Positions 41,052 through 48,338 of a stretch of DNA of 48,338 nt are shown here, one piece after another (position 1 is the stretch's first letter; each line of letters opens with the position of its first letter). Source of the stretch: JAVBSX01 sp051660685 (GTDB lineage Bacteria > Planctomycetota > Planctomycetia > Pirellulales > Thermoguttaceae); the NCBI GenBank assembly GCA_051660685.1, contig JBOFQB010000020.1, positions 1 to 48,338 on the forward strand, given 5' to 3'. Position numbers and translations under genes: made by a program. A model generated the notes under the pieces. It did no database searches and had not been told where the DNA came from. It saw only the letters and a list, made by a program, of their open reading frames with translations.

Positions 41052-42059
41052 ATGTCGCAATCGTTCAATCGTCGTCACTTTATCAAAACTGCTTCTCTCG
41101 GAGCTACTCTCGCTGCTGTTGCTTATCCTTCAACTCCCGAAACCACTTCGGCTGCTGAAAACAACACGCCGAATCCTTCCGAACCGATTTTAAGGTCTCA
41201 GCAAGAGGTTCAGCAGGTTCCAAGCGGAATGCTCTGTCCCAACTTTGAAATCGGTCGTATGCTTCTTGGCGGAAATCTGTTGACACATTACACACATGCC
41301 CGGGATTTGCAGTACACCTATAATCTGGCAAAGCATTACAACACGCTTGACAAGATTTTCGAGACAATGCGGATTGCCGAATCACACGGAGTCAACGCTG
41401 TTGTGATTCATACAGCAGAAGGGGTGATTGACATGATGAAGCAGTACAAAAAAGCGGGCGGAAAAATGAAATGGATCATTTGCCCGACTGCTCCTGTCAA
41501 AGATGATCTCGCCGAATACACCCGGGCTTGTGAACAATTGGTTGATGCTGATGTCGATTCGATCTATCTTTGGGGGGTCCAAGCCGATTCATTGGCCGGT
41601 TTGGACTTAGGAGGAACGGAATCGAAACCGCGACCAGACCTGATCCAAAAAGTTGTCCGCCTCATTCGCTCCTACGACCTCCCGGTTGGTATTGCGGCAC
41701 ATCGTCTGAACACCGTTGAACTCTGTGTTCAGAACGAAATCAAGCCGGACTTCTACATCAAGACGTTTCATCATCATCAATACCCGAGTGCAACCTTGAA
41801 TTACGATTCGATGTGGTGTTATGAGCCGCAAAAAACAGCCGAAGTCATGTCAAAAATTGACATTCCCTGGATTGCGTTCAAAATTATGGCAGCTGGAGCG
41901 ATTCCGCCGCGCAATGCTTTTGAATACGCCTTTTCCAACGGGGCCGATTTTTGCCTATCTGGGATGTTTGACTTTGAAATCGCCGAAGATACCCGAATCG
42001 TCAACGAAGTCCTCAACCTCGATTCCGTCAAAAACCGTCCCCGAAAATGGTTCGGTTAA
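41052..42059 (+). CDS. Tat-exported TIM-barrel-like protein of unknown function
   Basis: The 335-residue protein starts at ATG 41052, with GGAG 9 bases upstream. A twin-arginine signal (FNRRHFIKTASLGATLAAVAY) is clear, so it is exported folded, often with a cofactor. After an acidic linker, alternating strands and helices suggest a TIM barrel: NAVVIHTAEGVID, KMKWIICPTAPV, VDSIYLWGVQADSLAGLDLG, LPVGIAAHRLNTVEL, FYIKTFHHHQYPS and IPWIAFKIMAAGAIPP. The His-rich FHHHQYP may bind metal. A family cannot be named with certainty. It precedes the ThuA-like gene by about 130 bp, with an R4 palindrome between. Confidence 0.8.
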   Translation: MSQSFNRRHFIKTASLGATLAAVAYPSTPETTSAAENNTPNPSEPILRSQQEVQQVPSGMLCPNFEIGRMLLGGNLLTHYTHARDLQYTYNLAKHYNTLDKIFETMRIAESHGVNAVVIHTAEGVIDMMKQYKKAGGKMKWIICPTAPVKDDLAEYTRACEQLVDADVDSIYLWGVQADSLAGLDLGGTESKPRPDLIQKVVRLIRSYDLPVGIAAHRLNTVELCVQNEIKPDFYIKTFHHHQYPSATLNYDSMWCYEPQKTAEVMSKIDIPWIAFKIMAAGAIPPRNAFEYAFSNGADFCLSGMFDFEIAEDTRIVNEVLNLDSVKNRPRKWFG

Positions 42060-42070
42060 ACGAGCTGAGG

Positions 42071-42106
42071 TTCAGAACGCGCGATACGTTGTATCGCGGT
42101 TAAACG
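42071..42106. repeat. R4 palindrome between the Tat and ThuA-like genes
   Basis: TTCAGAACGCGCGATACGTT continues to GTATCGCGGTTAAAC, with stem CGCGATAC/GTATCGCG. It begins 12 bp after the stop codon. Confidence 0.8.
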
Positions 42107-42187
42107 TTTAGGTCCCAAACGGGATTACAGATAGGTTCAACCAAAACACAATCGTTGTTTATATTTACTGTTTCTAAGGAGGACATG

Positions 42188-43183
42188 ATGAGATTTTTGT
42201 TGACGGGATTGTTCATAACACTGTTGTCTTGGAATGTCATTGCAACCGAACAAGCATGGACGAAATTCGCAGGAACGCCGGGAAAACCGGGATCGGGCAA
42301 AAAAGTGGTTCTCCTTTCAGGAGACGAGGAATACCGTTCGGAAGAATTGGTCCAACAATTGGGAAAAATTCTCGCAGAACATCACGGTTTTGACTGCATT
42401 GTTCTTTATGCGATTGACCCGAATACGGGGGAGATTGACCCTTGTGTATTGAATAACATTCCCGGTCTTGAGAATCTCGACGATGCTGATGTTGCTGTGA
42501 TGTTTTTGCGATTTCGTGATTTGCCGGATCAACAGATGGAACATATTGACCGTTATTTGATGCAGGGAAAACCGATTTTGGGGATTCGGACCTCGACACA
42601 TGCGTTCAACATTCCGGCCGGAAAGAAATTTTCACGATATTCGTTCAACTATAAAGATCGTCGGGGTCCCTGGACGGACGGTTTCGGTCGTTTGGTGTTG
42701 GGAGAAACCTGGATCAATCATCATGGAGAACATGCGGTTGAAGCGACTCGGGGTGTTCGCGTTCCTCACTCTGATTCTAAAATGGTGAACGGTTGTGAAG
42801 ATGTTTTTGGACCAACCGATGTTTACACCGTTCGGCTTCCTCTTCCAGATGGTTGTGTTCCCGTCCTGTTGGGACAGGTTCTTTCGGGAATGAACGAGAC
42901 CGATCAACCGGTTTCGGGACCGAAAAATGACCCGATGATGCCGATTGCTTGGACGAAACCGTATCAACTGCCAAATGGTCAGGTTGGTAAGGCGTTTACC
43001 TCAACAATGGGATGTGCAAAAGACATGGAAAGTGAAGGATTCCGCCGATTGTTGGTCAACGCGACATATTGGCTCGCCGGACTTGAGGAACAGATACCAG
43101 ATCGAGCCAATGTTGCAATTGTTGGGGACTTTGAACCGCTTTCTATGGGATATGGCAAGTTCAAAAAGGGACAAAAACCGTAA
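42188..43183 (+). CDS. Exported ThuA-like protein
   Basis: The 331-residue protein starts at ATG 42188. AGGAGG lies 5 bases upstream; the ATG at 42185 would leave only 2 bases. A signal peptide (RFLLTGLFITLLSWNVIA) precedes a glutamine-amidotransferase-like ThuA fold: KKVVLLSGDEEYRSEE, DADVAVMFLRFRDLP, GKPILGIRTSTHAFN and a later FTSTMGCAKDM. The fold occurs in trehalose-utilisation ThuA and many planctomycete proteins, with mostly unknown reactions. It probably works outside the cytoplasm, with the neighbouring Tat protein. It has the strongest ribosome binding site seen in the window. Confidence 0.87.
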   Translation: MRFLLTGLFITLLSWNVIATEQAWTKFAGTPGKPGSGKKVVLLSGDEEYRSEELVQQLGKILAEHHGFDCIVLYAIDPNTGEIDPCVLNNIPGLENLDDADVAVMFLRFRDLPDQQMEHIDRYLMQGKPILGIRTSTHAFNIPAGKKFSRYSFNYKDRRGPWTDGFGRLVLGETWINHHGEHAVEATRGVRVPHSDSKMVNGCEDVFGPTDVYTVRLPLPDGCVPVLLGQVLSGMNETDQPVSGPKNDPMMPIAWTKPYQLPNGQVGKAFTSTMGCAKDMESEGFRRLLVNATYWLAGLEEQIPDRANVAIVGDFEPLSMGYGKFKKGQKP

Positions 43184-43187
43184 GCGG

Positions 43188-43240
43188 AGTAGGGGATAGG
43201 GAATGGGGGATAGGGAGGAAGAAGGAATTCCCTACCTCCT
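43188..43240. repeat. R5 compact copy after the ThuA-like gene
   Basis: GTAGGGGATAGGGAATGGGG is followed by a short C-rich mirror around GGAATTCC. It starts 5 bp after the stop codon and is followed by R2. Confidence 0.7.
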
Positions 43241-43250
43241 ACCTTCTCTC

Positions 43251-43421
43251 TAAGCATCCACGCATAAATAACTGATCCATTTTCATTTGTTCCTTTCGTG
43301 AGGTTCGTGTTTTTAGTGGTTCTTGTATACCACGAAATACACCAAAAACACGAAATCAATACAGAACTTTAATCAATAATGAATCTGCAATTGAGATAGG
43401 TTATTTACGCGCACGCACTTA
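43251..43421. repeat. R2 MITE-like element, copy 3
   Basis: Ends are TAAGCATCCACGCATAAATA and, on the other strand, TAAGTGCGTGCGCGTAAATA. The core matches the other two copies closely. It stops 26 bp before the scpB ATG. Confidence 0.85.
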
Positions 43422-43447
43422 GCTCGGCACAAACCGGACACTGTTGA

Positions 43448-44224
43448 ATGTCATTTCCCATAAAATCCAAAAAATCTACAGAATCGAATCCATTTCTTCG
43501 GTTTTGTAAGACCGCCCGAAATGAACTGTTTCGTCTTGAAAGAGGTTCAAAGAAGAGAGACGGATTAGATCGGGATGAAAATCCCGATTCGTTGGAAATG
43601 TCAGCTCCGTTGCGAGCAGAGAGTCGATTGACATCTGAACGGTCCACCTTAGATGGTCTTGCAACGCATGATAAAACCGTCTCTTTTCGCAATCAATTAC
43701 GCCGGGATGATGATATGGCGCGACTTGAAGCCGTGTTGTTTCTCGCAAGAGAACCCCTTTCCAGTCGTAAATTGGCGCAATTTGCTGATCTGGAAGACGG
43801 TTCTCAGGTTCGACGTTTGTTGCGGGAACTCAATCAGCGTTACGATGAACAACCTTGTGCTTTTCGTATCGTTGAGGTCGGAGGAGGATACCAACTCCGA
43901 ACACGGGCCCAATTTGCACCTTGGTTGGTCCGGTTGCAGGAAGTCCCGATTGAAGTTCGGCTCAGTTCAACAACAATGGAAACACTTGCGATTGTTGCCT
44001 ATAAACAGCCTGTTTTACGAGCCGAAATCGAGTCCATTCGCGGTGTTCAATGTGGTGAAGTGTTGCGGCAATTATCGGAAAAAAATCTTATCAAAATTGT
44101 CGGTCGGTCCGAAGAATTAGGACGCCCCTTTCTGTATGGTACAACACCGTATTTTCTACAAGTTTTTGGTTTGAACAGCTTGAACGATTTGCGAGAACGG
44201 GAAAAAAGGGGGAACGAGTTGTAA
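43448..44224 (+). CDS. scpB: Segregation and condensation protein B
   Basis: ScpB is a winged-helix subunit that joins the SMC-ScpA condensin complex. The family core starts at about residue 90 (MARLEAVLFLAREPLSSRKL), continues through the two winged helices (FRIVEVGGGYQLRTR) and the conserved TMETLAIVAYKQPVLRAEIESIRGV region, and ends with RPFLYGTTPYFLQVFGL. About 90 residues, rich in charged and Ser residues, precede the core. ATG 43448 is the first start after R2; codons 51 (43598) and 90 (43715) are alternatives. No ScpA gene is adjacent. Repeat R1 follows the gene. Confidence 0.92.
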   Translation: MSFPIKSKKSTESNPFLRFCKTARNELFRLERGSKKRDGLDRDENPDSLEMSAPLRAESRLTSERSTLDGLATHDKTVSFRNQLRRDDDMARLEAVLFLAREPLSSRKLAQFADLEDGSQVRRLLRELNQRYDEQPCAFRIVEVGGGYQLRTRAQFAPWLVRLQEVPIEVRLSSTTMETLAIVAYKQPVLRAEIESIRGVQCGEVLRQLSEKNLIKIVGRSEELGRPFLYGTTPYFLQVFGLNSLNDLREREKRGNEL

Positions 44225-44292
44225 AGAATGAGGGGTAGTGGACAGGGAAACGGCCAAGTCATTTTTGGAGGAAGGGTTCTTATTCCTCATCC

Positions 44293-44469
44293 TGTCCGCA
44301 ACAAGTTTTGAGAAAAAGAGTCATTTTCATTTTTGAACCACGAAAATCACAAAAGACACGAAAACCTCACAAAATGCAGCTTTTCGTGTCTTTCGTGTAT
44401 TTCGTGGTAAAAACAAATCTGTCCAACCCGACTCGGTTCAAATCGCAAAACCAAACTTGTTAGCAGTCT
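44293..44469. repeat. R1 MITE-like element, copy 4
   Basis: It runs from CTGTCCGCAACAAGTTTTGA to AACTTGTTAGCAGTCT. TATTCCT occurs close to both ends but is offset by a few bases, so a target duplication is uncertain. It lies 5 bp from the stop codon of the ABC permease gene. Confidence 0.82.
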
Positions 44470-44474
44470 TATTC

Positions 44475-46976
44475 CTATTCCTCCTTTTGCTCTTCATCCT
44501 CTTTATCCCCTTCCTCAACGGTCACAGAGACAGGCATAAAACCGAGCGTGTAGGTCTTGTGGTCTGGTGTCCAAGAAATCAGAGCTGAAAGGTAAGGGGA
44601 AGGGGAACCATCTTTGCCCGGTTCCTTTCGGACCAGTCGAAACGGCAATTTTGTGTAGGGGACAAGCGGGAGTGTGTCCAAGTAGGTCCCCTTGAGCTGT
44701 TCCAACGATTCCGGCAATTCACCATGTTCAAGATACCAAAGTTGCAAAGCCGTTTCGAGAATTGCGGCTTGACGATTGGTTTCACGTTCATAAACCTTGT
44801 AAGGACGTATATCCTCAAAAGGCTGTCTCGTGAAAGAATCCAACATTGTATCGAGAGAATCATCTCTTCTGACATTCCCGTATTCATCTCGATCACTTTC
44901 GTCTAATTCCTGTTCCAGAAAATCATACGCCGCTCTGCCGTGAAATGGACCAAATAGTTGCTGATCGATCTGGTCGCCTTGTTTAGACGCGAGCTGAAAC
45001 ATGTTCTCAAGTCGTTGACTTAATCGGGCTTTTTCCCAAGGAATCAGACGAATCATGTCAATCCAAGGCAACCGGAAATAAGCGTGAAAAGTGGAATGGG
45101 ACCCTTTCTTGTCCGGTTGTGGGGCATATGCAAGAATATCCCGCTGTTGTGCATTGATTCGGGCAACAACATCACACAATGGGGCCATATTTTGCGGCAT
45201 TGTGAGGAGAAACTGAAGATGGTCCCGCAATTCTTCAGGGGTTGCGTCGCTCTTGGGCGAAAGATGTTGATGATGATAATCCTCATATCGAAAAGGTCGG
45301 ACGCCGAAAATCGAATGTTTCCATAAGATTTGACCTCTTGTCCATGCTAGATCGTACTCTTTCATCGAACGATTAGGGTCTTTCAGTACATCTAGGATTT
45401 GTTCATCGTCATCCAAATAGACAGGTCCCGGGTCCAGTCCTTGGAAGTGACGATACCCGAGATAGACTTTTGGGACGGAATAACAGCGAACGAGGGGTGT
45501 TGCGACAAAGAGGATGAGGAGCGGGGGGAGGAGCAGCGACAACCAGACCGCTTTTCGGGCTTGAAAGAGGGTCTGTCCTTTTAACCAATCGGGGCAATGC
45601 AAACGGGATGCAACGAGACAGCCGAGAAGAATCGGGAGAACGGTCCAGATCGGGGAACAATCAAGGACAGATGTCATTATTCCGCAATACATATAGAACA
45701 GTGTCAAGCCGAAAATGAATCCGCCAAGTGCCTTGATGAAACTGCGAGAGAAGATGGAACAGAGTTGGCCGAAACAAAACGGGAAAAGTAGCGGACCACA
45801 AAAGAGGATACGAAATGTGCCGTGATTTATTTCAAGTTTACCAAAACCGTTCACAATCAGCGTACAAAGGATGCAGAACAGGTAATAGACCAGATAAATA
45901 CCGCCAAATAGAAGGATGCGGCTGAACCAAATTTTTCCGGGGCGAATTCCGCGTTGTGCGAGGACCGCGATTTGATTGTTGCGGTTGTCCCCCGCAAAGG
46001 TACTTGCACAGAAAATAGCCGCAATGATGAAGGAACAGTACATAGAGAGGTTTACGATGCTCGAAAAAACCTCACTAATACCCATATTTTTTTTCAATGC
46101 CGTGTTATACGCACTACAGAAGAAGACAGCTGTAATAGGAATGAGGAGAGAACATCGGATAAGAGTTCGGGATTGAGCGTAAGCGAGCCAAATCAGGGCA
46201 AGAAAAGGTTTGGCGGGACGTTTGAGGACAGGTTGTGGAACAGCCCGATTGACTGCACTTGCCCGGTCATCTGTCAAGGACAGATGAAAACGGGGAACAA
46301 TATCGCGGTCAAGCCAATGTAAGGCTTTGTAAAGACCGATCAAACCAAAGGGGAGTACAATTAGAATTTGATAGAGAGCGAACAGGAGAAACGGCGAGAC
46401 TTCGTATTGAGGAAAAGGGTTGGGGATCGGAAAAACAAACTCGTAAAGAATCGGAGCGAGCCAACCCGTTGTTATGATCCCAATGATCGTCGATAATAAT
46501 GAGGCGATCTGTTTTTGAAACACAACTGAACTGAAGATTCCCCAACTAAAGCAGAGTAGAAGGCCGAGTGTGGAAACCGCAATGACGTGGAAAAAGGGGG
46601 GAAAACTGAGGTCCCAGCTTCTTGCCGCAATGATGATTGGCGAAATGGAACCGAAACAGAGAATGATGAAGGTACTCAGAAACAACCATGTCATTTTCGC
46701 TTTGAAAACGTCGATTGACCGAATCGGGGCGTAACGGAGGACGAAGAAGGTTTTGTCTTCTTTTTCTTTGGAAAAGATAATGGACGTGAGAGTACCAAAA
46801 TAGACGAGACACCAACCGATGTCGTATGTGAGATGAATTTGATAAAGATTCCAATCGGAGGAACGAGTTAAGAGGCAAGCAGCCAATTGACATCCGATAC
46901 AGGCAAGGAGGATCGAAAGGGTCAAAAACCGGTATTGACGGTATTCTTTCCAAAACAGGTTGCGAAAAGGTGACAT
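44475..46976 (-). CDS. ABC-2-type exporter permease with large C-terminal domain
   Basis: The 833-residue protein starts at ATG 46976 (MSPFRNLFWKEYRQYRFL), 67 bp after the ATPase gene stop codon. About twelve hydrophobic helices fall in the first 490 residues, in two sets. A soluble part of about 320 residues follows. Near residues 735-790 the sequence reads AAILETALQLWYLEHGELPESLEQLKGTYLDTLP (split here only in reading), a pattern like the C-terminal region of GspG pseudopilins. The acidic tail ends EEGDKEDEEQKEE. It forms an ABC-2-type transporter with the adjacent ATPase. The substrate is not predictable. The start is preceded by a C-rich R5 tract. Confidence 0.88.
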   Translation of the reverse strand: MSPFRNLFWKEYRQYRFLTLSILLACIGCQLAACLLTRSSDWNLYQIHLTYDIGWCLVYFGTLTSIIFSKEKEDKTFFVLRYAPIRSIDVFKAKMTWLFLSTFIILCFGSISPIIIAARSWDLSFPPFFHVIAVSTLGLLLCFSWGIFSSVVFQKQIASLLSTIIGIITTGWLAPILYEFVFPIPNPFPQYEVSPFLLFALYQILIVLPFGLIGLYKALHWLDRDIVPRFHLSLTDDRASAVNRAVPQPVLKRPAKPFLALIWLAYAQSRTLIRCSLLIPITAVFFCSAYNTALKKNMGISEVFSSIVNLSMYCSFIIAAIFCASTFAGDNRNNQIAVLAQRGIRPGKIWFSRILLFGGIYLVYYLFCILCTLIVNGFGKLEINHGTFRILFCGPLLFPFCFGQLCSIFSRSFIKALGGFIFGLTLFYMYCGIMTSVLDCSPIWTVLPILLGCLVASRLHCPDWLKGQTLFQARKAVWLSLLLPPLLILFVATPLVRCYSVPKVYLGYRHFQGLDPGPVYLDDDEQILDVLKDPNRSMKEYDLAWTRGQILWKHSIFGVRPFRYEDYHHQHLSPKSDATPEELRDHLQFLLTMPQNMAPLCDVVARINAQQRDILAYAPQPDKKGSHSTFHAYFRLPWIDMIRLIPWEKARLSQRLENMFQLASKQGDQIDQQLFGPFHGRAAYDFLEQELDESDRDEYGNVRRDDSLDTMLDSFTRQPFEDIRPYKVYERETNRQAAILETALQLWYLEHGELPESLEQLKGTYLDTLPLVPYTKLPFRLVRKEPGKDGSPSPYLSALISWTPDHKTYTLGFMPVSVTVEEGDKEDEEQKEE

Positions 46977-46980
46977 GGGA

Positions 46981-47022
46981 GTAGAGTGTAGGGGATAGGG
47001 AATGGGGGATAGGGAATAGGGG
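46981..47022. repeat. R5 half copy between ABC ATPase and permease
   Basis: Plus-strand GTGTAGGGGATAGGGAATGG and following bases. On the minus strand it is C-rich and ends about 4 bases before the permease ATG. Confidence 0.75.
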
Positions 47023-47042
47023 GGAGGAAAGCGGGATACCAA

Positions 47043-47924
47043 TTAGGAGTTCATGTAGGCGATAAAAATTTCTTCAAGGTCGGGGACGCGGATGTCGTGT
47101 TGGATGACACTGGAATCGTCGCCGTAAAGCGATTCAACAGCCGGATTCAGGTTGCGACCAATCAGCTTGACCTGACGACCCTGTTTTTGCTCTTGGATCA
47201 CCGTTTCAAACGGAATGGTGAACGTCGCATCTTCCTGTTTCAAGGTCAATGTGACAGATCGAACCTGCTCTTTGAGCGTGTTGAGCGATTCAACCAGAAT
47301 CAGCTTGCTCTTTTTTATGATTGCAACAACATCAGCAACCCGTTCGACTTCAGCAATTTGATGTGAGGAGAGAAAGACACTTTTGCCCGTTGCAGCCCGT
47401 TCAACCATACTTTCGAGAAACTCACGTCGGACCAACGGATCAAGACCCGATGTCGGTTCGTCCAAAATCAACAATTCGGGGTCCAATGCAAGAGCAAGGG
47501 CAAGTGAGACTTTTGCTCTCATTCCTTTGGAGAGGGAACTGATTTTGGCGGAAAGGGGGAGCTGATACTGTTCGGTCGTCCGCAAAAACTCCCGCAAATA
47601 ACCGTCCGGGTAAAAGGCACACAAAAACCGACCGATTTCGAGAACGGTCATCCAATCATAAAGAGTTGGCTGTTCTGGGACATAACCGACCCGTTGACGG
47701 ATTGTAAGGTCATCTTTCTGACTGTCCCAACCGAGGACTTCGGATCGACCTTCATCGGGGGTTAGCAGACCGAGGAGAATCCGAATCGCGGTTGTTTTTC
47801 CGGCCCCGTTTTCTCCGAGCAGGGCAAAAATTGTTCCCGGGTCAACCGAAAAGGAGACATTTTCGAGCGCGGTTTGACGACCAAACCGTTTGGTAACACG
47901 TTGCATTTGTAAAATCGGGAGCAT
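47043..47924 (-). CDS. ABC transporter ATP-binding protein
   Basis: The 293-residue protein energises the permease encoded just downstream. Walker A is GENGAGKTT (about 37-45), the signature is LSKGMRAKVSLALAL and Walker B is LLILDEPTSGLDP. The H-loop is in FLSSHQIAEVERV. The C-terminal 80 residues form the extra domain common in ABC-2 exporters such as the CcmA/NatA type. The two genes form an operon. The start at 47924 is preceded by a C-rich R5 tract and has no Shine-Dalgarno sequence. Confidence 0.95.
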   Translation of the reverse strand: MLPILQMQRVTKRFGRQTALENVSFSVDPGTIFALLGENGAGKTTAIRILLGLLTPDEGRSEVLGWDSQKDDLTIRQRVGYVPEQPTLYDWMTVLEIGRFLCAFYPDGYLREFLRTTEQYQLPLSAKISSLSKGMRAKVSLALALALDPELLILDEPTSGLDPLVRREFLESMVERAATGKSVFLSSHQIAEVERVADVVAIIKKSKLILVESLNTLKEQVRSVTLTLKQEDATFTIPFETVIQEQKQGRQVKLIGRNLNPAVESLYGDDSSVIQHDIRVPDLEEIFIAYMNS

Positions 47925-47934
47925 GGTAGAATAG

Positions 47935-47970
47935 GGGTTGGGGGATAGGGAATGGGGAATAGGGGGGAAA
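47935..47970. repeat. R5 half copy upstream of the ABC ATPase
   Basis: Plus strand GGGGATAGGGAATGGGGAAT. It is C-rich on the gene strand and ends about 10 bases before the ATG. Confidence 0.75.
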
Positions 47971-47975
47971 TTTGT

Positions 47976-48005
47976 CGTTTAGCCGAGGAACATCGTTCCT
48001 CGCGT
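47976..48005. repeat. R4 palindrome, GAGGAAC-stem version
   Basis: GTTTAGCCGAGGAACATCGT continues to TCCTCGCGT. The stem is GAGGAAC/GTTCCTC, again different from the common version but still paired. Confidence 0.75.
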
Positions 48006-48172
48006 AAAAAGGAGGTAGGAGGAAAGAAGAGGAAGACAGGAAAATATCGGCGTCTCGCAAATCAACCGGTTCCTCCTTCTTTTTTGGGAATCCAAAAATT
48101 ATTGTAACCATTCACGGGTATTTTAGAAAACATAGTTGGTACACCTTTTTATAGGATAAAAAATCGAATCTT

Positions 48173-48333
48173 CGCCCCAACGGGGCGGAACAAAATAGCC
48201 CGGGGTGAAGCGCAGCGAAACCCCGGGTTGGTGTCACACACCCTATTCTGCCCTGAAGGGGCAGGACAATTCATTGTTTCGCCCTTACAGGGCGAATATT
48301 TTTGACATTTTGACATCAGCGGTTAAAACCGCT
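48173..48333. repeat. Array of five unrelated hairpins
   Basis: In order: CGCCCCAACGGGGCG (48173-48187), CCCGGGG/CCCCGGG (48199-48227), CTGCCC/GGGCAG (48248-48264), CGCCCTTACAGGGCG (48280-48294) and AGCGGTTAAAACCGCT (48318-48333). They are separated by 11-24 bases of AT-richer sequence. The second is shared with the cluster at 31276. Confidence 0.8.
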
Positions 48334-48338
48334 GTCTA

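Larger units (their letters stand above)
47925..48338. other. Non-coding right end with repeats
   Basis: No gene is supported. The region holds an R5 half copy (47935-47970), an R4 palindrome (47976-48005) and a cluster of five hairpins (48173-48333). The promoter of the ABC operon should lie between them. Confidence 0.7.

Noticed and set aside
44278..44477. Target duplication around R1 copy 4 (TATTCCT on both sides)
   Set aside because: The two copies are offset by several bases from the element ends, and the region is rich in similar CCTATTCC sequence, so chance is likely.
48173..48333. CRISPR array
   Set aside because: The hairpins differ in sequence and spacing and no identical repeat-spacer units or cas genes are present.

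Overview
The window looks like chromosomal DNA of a planctomycete. The assignment is an inference from gene content: a secretin and a GspK-type pseudopilin of planctomycete style, a formylglycine-type sulfatase, a ThuA-like protein, a Tat-exported TIM-barrel-like protein, a CehA-type PHP hydrolase, an HTH-receiver fusion, and many genes without Shine-Dalgarno sequences. No rRNA, tRNA, CRISPR array, phage gene or transposase gene was seen. One structural RNA is clear: RNase P RNA (rnpB) on the minus strand near 37.45-37.87 kb.

Layout. 0.2-5.5 kb (minus): a five-gene run, hypothetical protein - mtnA - serC - recA - gspF. 6.2-11.4 kb (minus): accC and a very large type II secretion secretin that ends at a strong hairpin terminator. 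12.3-18.1 kb (plus): an RND efflux permease and a GspK-like pseudopilin with a huge Ser/Gly/Asn-rich insertion. 18.2-19.3 kb (minus): a HldE/RfaE-type sugar kinase. 19.6-27.7 kb (plus): a GH57 glucanotransferase-like enzyme, dnaN, ispA, rdgB, an SDR oxidoreductase and a LolC/E-like permease. 27.8-31.0 kb (minus): a hybrid sensor kinase. 31.8-33.3 kb (plus): a sulfatase. 33.3-37.2 kb (minus): a SHOCT-like membrane protein, a PHP hydrolase, an acyltransferase and an Fe-S protein. 37.4-40.6 kb (minus): rnpB, an HTH-receiver regulator, a PEGA protein and a small exported protein. 41.0-44.2 kb (plus): the Tat TIM-barrel-like protein, the ThuA-like protein and scpB. 44.5-47.9 kb (minus): an ABC exporter permease and its ATPase.

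The genes are mostly housekeeping plus envelope and secretion functions. Three type II secretion parts (gspF, gspD, gspK) are scattered rather than in one operon. The RND permease has no membrane-fusion partner here, and accC has no accB next to it.

The unusual content is between the genes. At least five families of non-coding repeats recur: (R1) a ~181-bp MITE-like element with ~20-bp terminal inverted repeats and, in one copy, a perfect 8-bp target duplication; (R2) a ~170-bp element with ends bounded by TA; (R3) a ~134-bp element with a different TA-bounded end, one copy of which abuts an R2 copy; (R4) short palindromes whose stems differ by paired changes; (R5) G-rich GGGATAGGGAAT tracts, often paired with a C-rich mirror tract to fill a whole intergenic region, with the C-rich arm running up to the next start codon and the G-rich arm running from, or into, the previous gene's 3' end. 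Several repeats touch or supply coding ends: an R2 terminus provides a stop codon, and R5 encodes the C-termini of the acyltransferase and the RND permease. Clusters of unrelated hairpins are also present near 6.0, 31.3 and 48.2 kb.
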